Shown in pieces: positions 62,413-64,000 of a stretch of 64,000 nt of DNA (position 1 is its first letter; every line of letters begins with the position of its first letter). The translations under genes were made by a program, and so were the position numbers. Under the pieces are notes generated by a model. It was not told where the DNA came from. It ran no database searches and saw only the letters and a list, made by a program, of their open reading frames with translations. Origin of the DNA: Desulfomarina profundi (GTDB lineage Bacteria > Desulfobacterota > Desulfobulbia > Desulfobulbales > Desulfocapsaceae). The stretch lies in contig NZ_AP024086.1 of NCBI RefSeq assembly GCF_019703855.1, forward strand, positions 1 through 64,000, given 5' to 3'.

Positions 62413-62524
62413 GCTGGTGAGTTGATTTAATAATTACTTGCCGGTAGATGCTCACGGGTTCAGTGGAAAAATACAATTTATTAACAACACAGGGGTGTTC
62501 TCATACCCGGAAGAAGGAGCAGTA

Positions 62525-63817
62525 ATGGAAAATTCAGTTTCTCAGGATCTTTTTGGAAAGGCGTGTAAAATAATTCCCGGTGGGGTAAACAGTCCGGTTC
62601 GGGCCTGTCGGTCGGTGGGCTGTGATCCCGTTTTTATCGTCAAAGGTGAGGGAGCATCTGTTTTTGATGCGGACGGCAATGAATATATTGATTTTGTCTG
62701 TTCCTGGGGGCCCATGATACTGGGACATGCTCATCCTTCAACAGTTGCCGCATTGGGTGAGGCGGCAAAAGCAGGTACCAGCTTCGGGGCGCCAACGCCA
62801 TCGGAAATTGACCTGGCTGCCATGGTTGTGGAAGCAGTACCTTCAATTGAGAAAGTTCGGTTTGTGAACTCCGGAACTGAAGCAACCATGAGTGCGGTAA
62901 GACTTGCCCGCGGGTATACAGGTAGAAATGTAGTGGTTAAATTTGATGGCTGTTATCATGGCCACGCTGATTCTTTTCTGGTGAAAGCAGGATCGGGAGT
63001 ACTCACTCTTGGTATTCCGGGCAGTCCCGGTGTCCCTGAAGATATTGTAAAAAATACCATTTCAATTCCCTATAACAACGAAGAGATTCTTGAAAAAACC
63101 CTTCGCGACGAAAATCTTGATATAGCCTGTGTCATTATCGAACCTGTGGCGGGGAACATGGGGTGTGTGATACCCCGGGACGGTTTTCTGAAAAAGCTAA
63201 GGGAGTTGACCCGGGAGCTGGGTATTGTTCTAATCTTTGATGAAGTCATAACCGGATTCCGATTGAGTTATGGAGGTGCTCAGGAATATTTTGATGTCAT
63301 TCCCGATCTCACCTGTCTGGGTAAAATAATAGGTGGCGGTCTTCCTGTGGGTGCCTATGGTGGACGGGCTGAAATAATGAACTATATTGCCCCGGATGGG
63401 CCGGTTTATCAGGCGGGGACCCTGTCCGGCAATCCCCTCGCAATGGCGGCCGGCCGGGCAACACTTGAGTTGCTGCAGCGGCCCGGATTTTATGGTGAGC
63501 TTGAGGAAAAGTCCGCCGGTTTCGCTGAAAAATTGATGGATGTTGCCGAAAAAACAGGTATGGAAGTCAGGTTGAACCGCGTCGGCTCCCTGATGACATC
63601 ATTTTTTACTGCAAATGATGTGTTTGATTTTGAATCAGCAATGAAAGCGGACACGGAACGGTATGCATGTCATTACAGGCAGATGCTTTCCCGGGGAATT
63701 TATCTGGCTCCTTCACAATTTGAAGTGGCTTTCATATCTGCCGCCCAGAGTAAAAATGATCTGGACAAGGCCGTGAAAATGACTGAATGGTCATTCAAAA
63801 AATTGCTGGAAAAGTGA
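62525..63817 (+). CDS. hemL: Glutamate-1-semialdehyde 2,1-aminomutase
   Basis: 430 residues from ATG 62525 behind GAAGGAGC; the frame extends to 62438 without family sequence. PLP enzyme that makes 5-aminolevulinate in the C5 haem pathway. Seen: IPGGVNSPVRACRSVG, FVNSGTEATMSAVRLARGYT, FDGCYHGHADSFLV, LIFDEVITGFRLSYGGAQ, GGGLPVGAYGGRAEIMN and QAGTLSGNPLAMAAG. The PLP lysine sits in LGKIIGGGLPVGAYGG. Followed by the AtpZ-like gene. Confidence 0.97.
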   Translation: MENSVSQDLFGKACKIIPGGVNSPVRACRSVGCDPVFIVKGEGASVFDADGNEYIDFVCSWGPMILGHAHPSTVAALGEAAKAGTSFGAPTPSEIDLAAMVVEAVPSIEKVRFVNSGTEATMSAVRLARGYTGRNVVVKFDGCYHGHADSFLVKAGSGVLTLGIPGSPGVPEDIVKNTISIPYNNEEILEKTLRDENLDIACVIIEPVAGNMGCVIPRDGFLKKLRELTRELGIVLIFDEVITGFRLSYGGAQEYFDVIPDLTCLGKIIGGGLPVGAYGGRAEIMNYIAPDGPVYQAGTLSGNPLAMAAGRATLELLQRPGFYGELEEKSAGFAEKLMDVAEKTGMEVRLNRVGSLMTSFFTANDVFDFESAMKADTERYACHYRQMLSRGIYLAPSQFEVAFISAAQSKNDLDKAVKMTEWSFKKLLEK

Positions 63818-63905
63818 AAATTCATTGACTTTGCGACAGAGTCATGATACCAAACTCCTTTATATTGTATGGAATTGAAGTTGTGTCAACTGAGGGGTGA
63901 ACAGA

Positions 63906-64000
63906 ATGTCTGGTGTGAAAAAAGAATTTGTTCAACTCCTGGCAAATTATGGTCATATTGGCTTTACGTTTGCAGCTTCAATTCTCATAGGTCTCGGCGG
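63906..64000 (+). CDS. AtpZ/AtpI-like membrane protein, partial (window end)
   Basis: The first 31 residues, MSGVKKEFVQLLANYGHIGF then TFAASILIGLGG, match the start of AtpZ-type (F0F1 ATPase-associated) small membrane proteins, whose first helix has an Ala/Gly-rich FAxSIxIGxxxG pattern. Such genes often precede the F0 operon. The window ends within the first helix, so the call is provisional. Confidence 0.55.
   Translation, partial: MSGVKKEFVQLLANYGHIGFTFAASILIGLG

Noticed and set aside
1-64000. CRISPR arrays, rRNA or tRNA genes
   Set aside because: No regularly spaced short repeats, no rRNA-like stretches and no cloverleaf with a T-loop were recognised on either strand by reading; a tRNA scan could still find one.

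Overview
The window looks like chromosomal DNA of an anaerobic, sulfate- or sulfur-metabolising deltaproteobacterium (Desulfobacterota), most like the Desulfobulbales. The main evidence is a complete dsrA-dsrB-dsrD dissimilatory sulfite reductase operon, a methanogen-like (Mvh-type) [NiFe] hydrogenase module, a DUF1641 plus sulfide:quinone oxidoreductase pair, and many core genes of deltaproteobacterial type (fused secDF, two HD/HDOD signalling genes, a DUF4388 protein). Species level cannot be read from the sequence alone.

Layout. 1-7.8 kb: dnaA, a convergent metallophosphoesterase-hemG pair, htpG, a BamE-like lipoprotein, pcm and a DedA-type membrane protein. 8.0-12.2 kb: hydrogenase operon (V4R-like protein, small subunit, large subunit, ferredoxin, second V4R-like protein, maturation protease). 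12.2-17.1 kb: yaaA, an unknown gene, a fossil chemoreceptor, and the DUF1641-SQR operon, in which the SQR has an in-frame TGA at a catalytic cysteine position. 17.1-27.4 kb: UPF0210 and ACT genes, then yhaM-holB-PSP1-metG, a YggT gene, DivIVA, DUF167 and an aberrant triosephosphate isomerase. 27.5-31.7 kb: ubiB-like kinase and two signalling genes. 32-39.5 kb: dnaG, rpoD, dprA, rpe, pgi. 39.5-42.7 kb: dsrABD with promoter and terminator. 43-45.3 kb: IS110-family element and birA. 45.5-52 kb: metK-ahcY, kdsD and an 830-residue membrane protein with a ubiquitin-conjugating-enzyme-like (E2/UBC) N-terminus. 52.7-63.9 kb: CNB/DUF4388 protein, secDF-YkgJ-HAD operon, larB, NIL-ferredoxin, bamD, trxB/trxA, hemL and the start of an AtpZ-like gene.

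Two candidates for something undescribed stand out. The first is the sulfide:quinone-oxidoreductase-like gene at 15572-16795: its reading frame passes through TGA at 16562, exactly where the family has a redox cysteine, a SECIS-like hairpin follows at the right distance, and 76 more family-like residues come before the true stop. This suggests a selenocysteine enzyme. The second is the orphan E2-like/transmembrane/TPR protein at 49542-52034. The hydrogenase bracketed by two paralogous V4R-like proteins is a third, softer candidate.

The intergenic DNA is dense with small dispersed repeats. At least four inverted-repeat families (called A-D here) and two weaker ones (E, F) fill almost every gap. 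Family B ends in TTTAGCCCGCATTT-type inverted repeats, and its TAG is the stop codon of several neighbouring genes, often between convergent genes. Ten frameshifts in nine otherwise conserved genes are each repaired by adding one G or C to a short G/C run, so I treat them as probable sequencing errors and annotate full-length genes across them. No rRNA, tRNA or CRISPR array was recognised.
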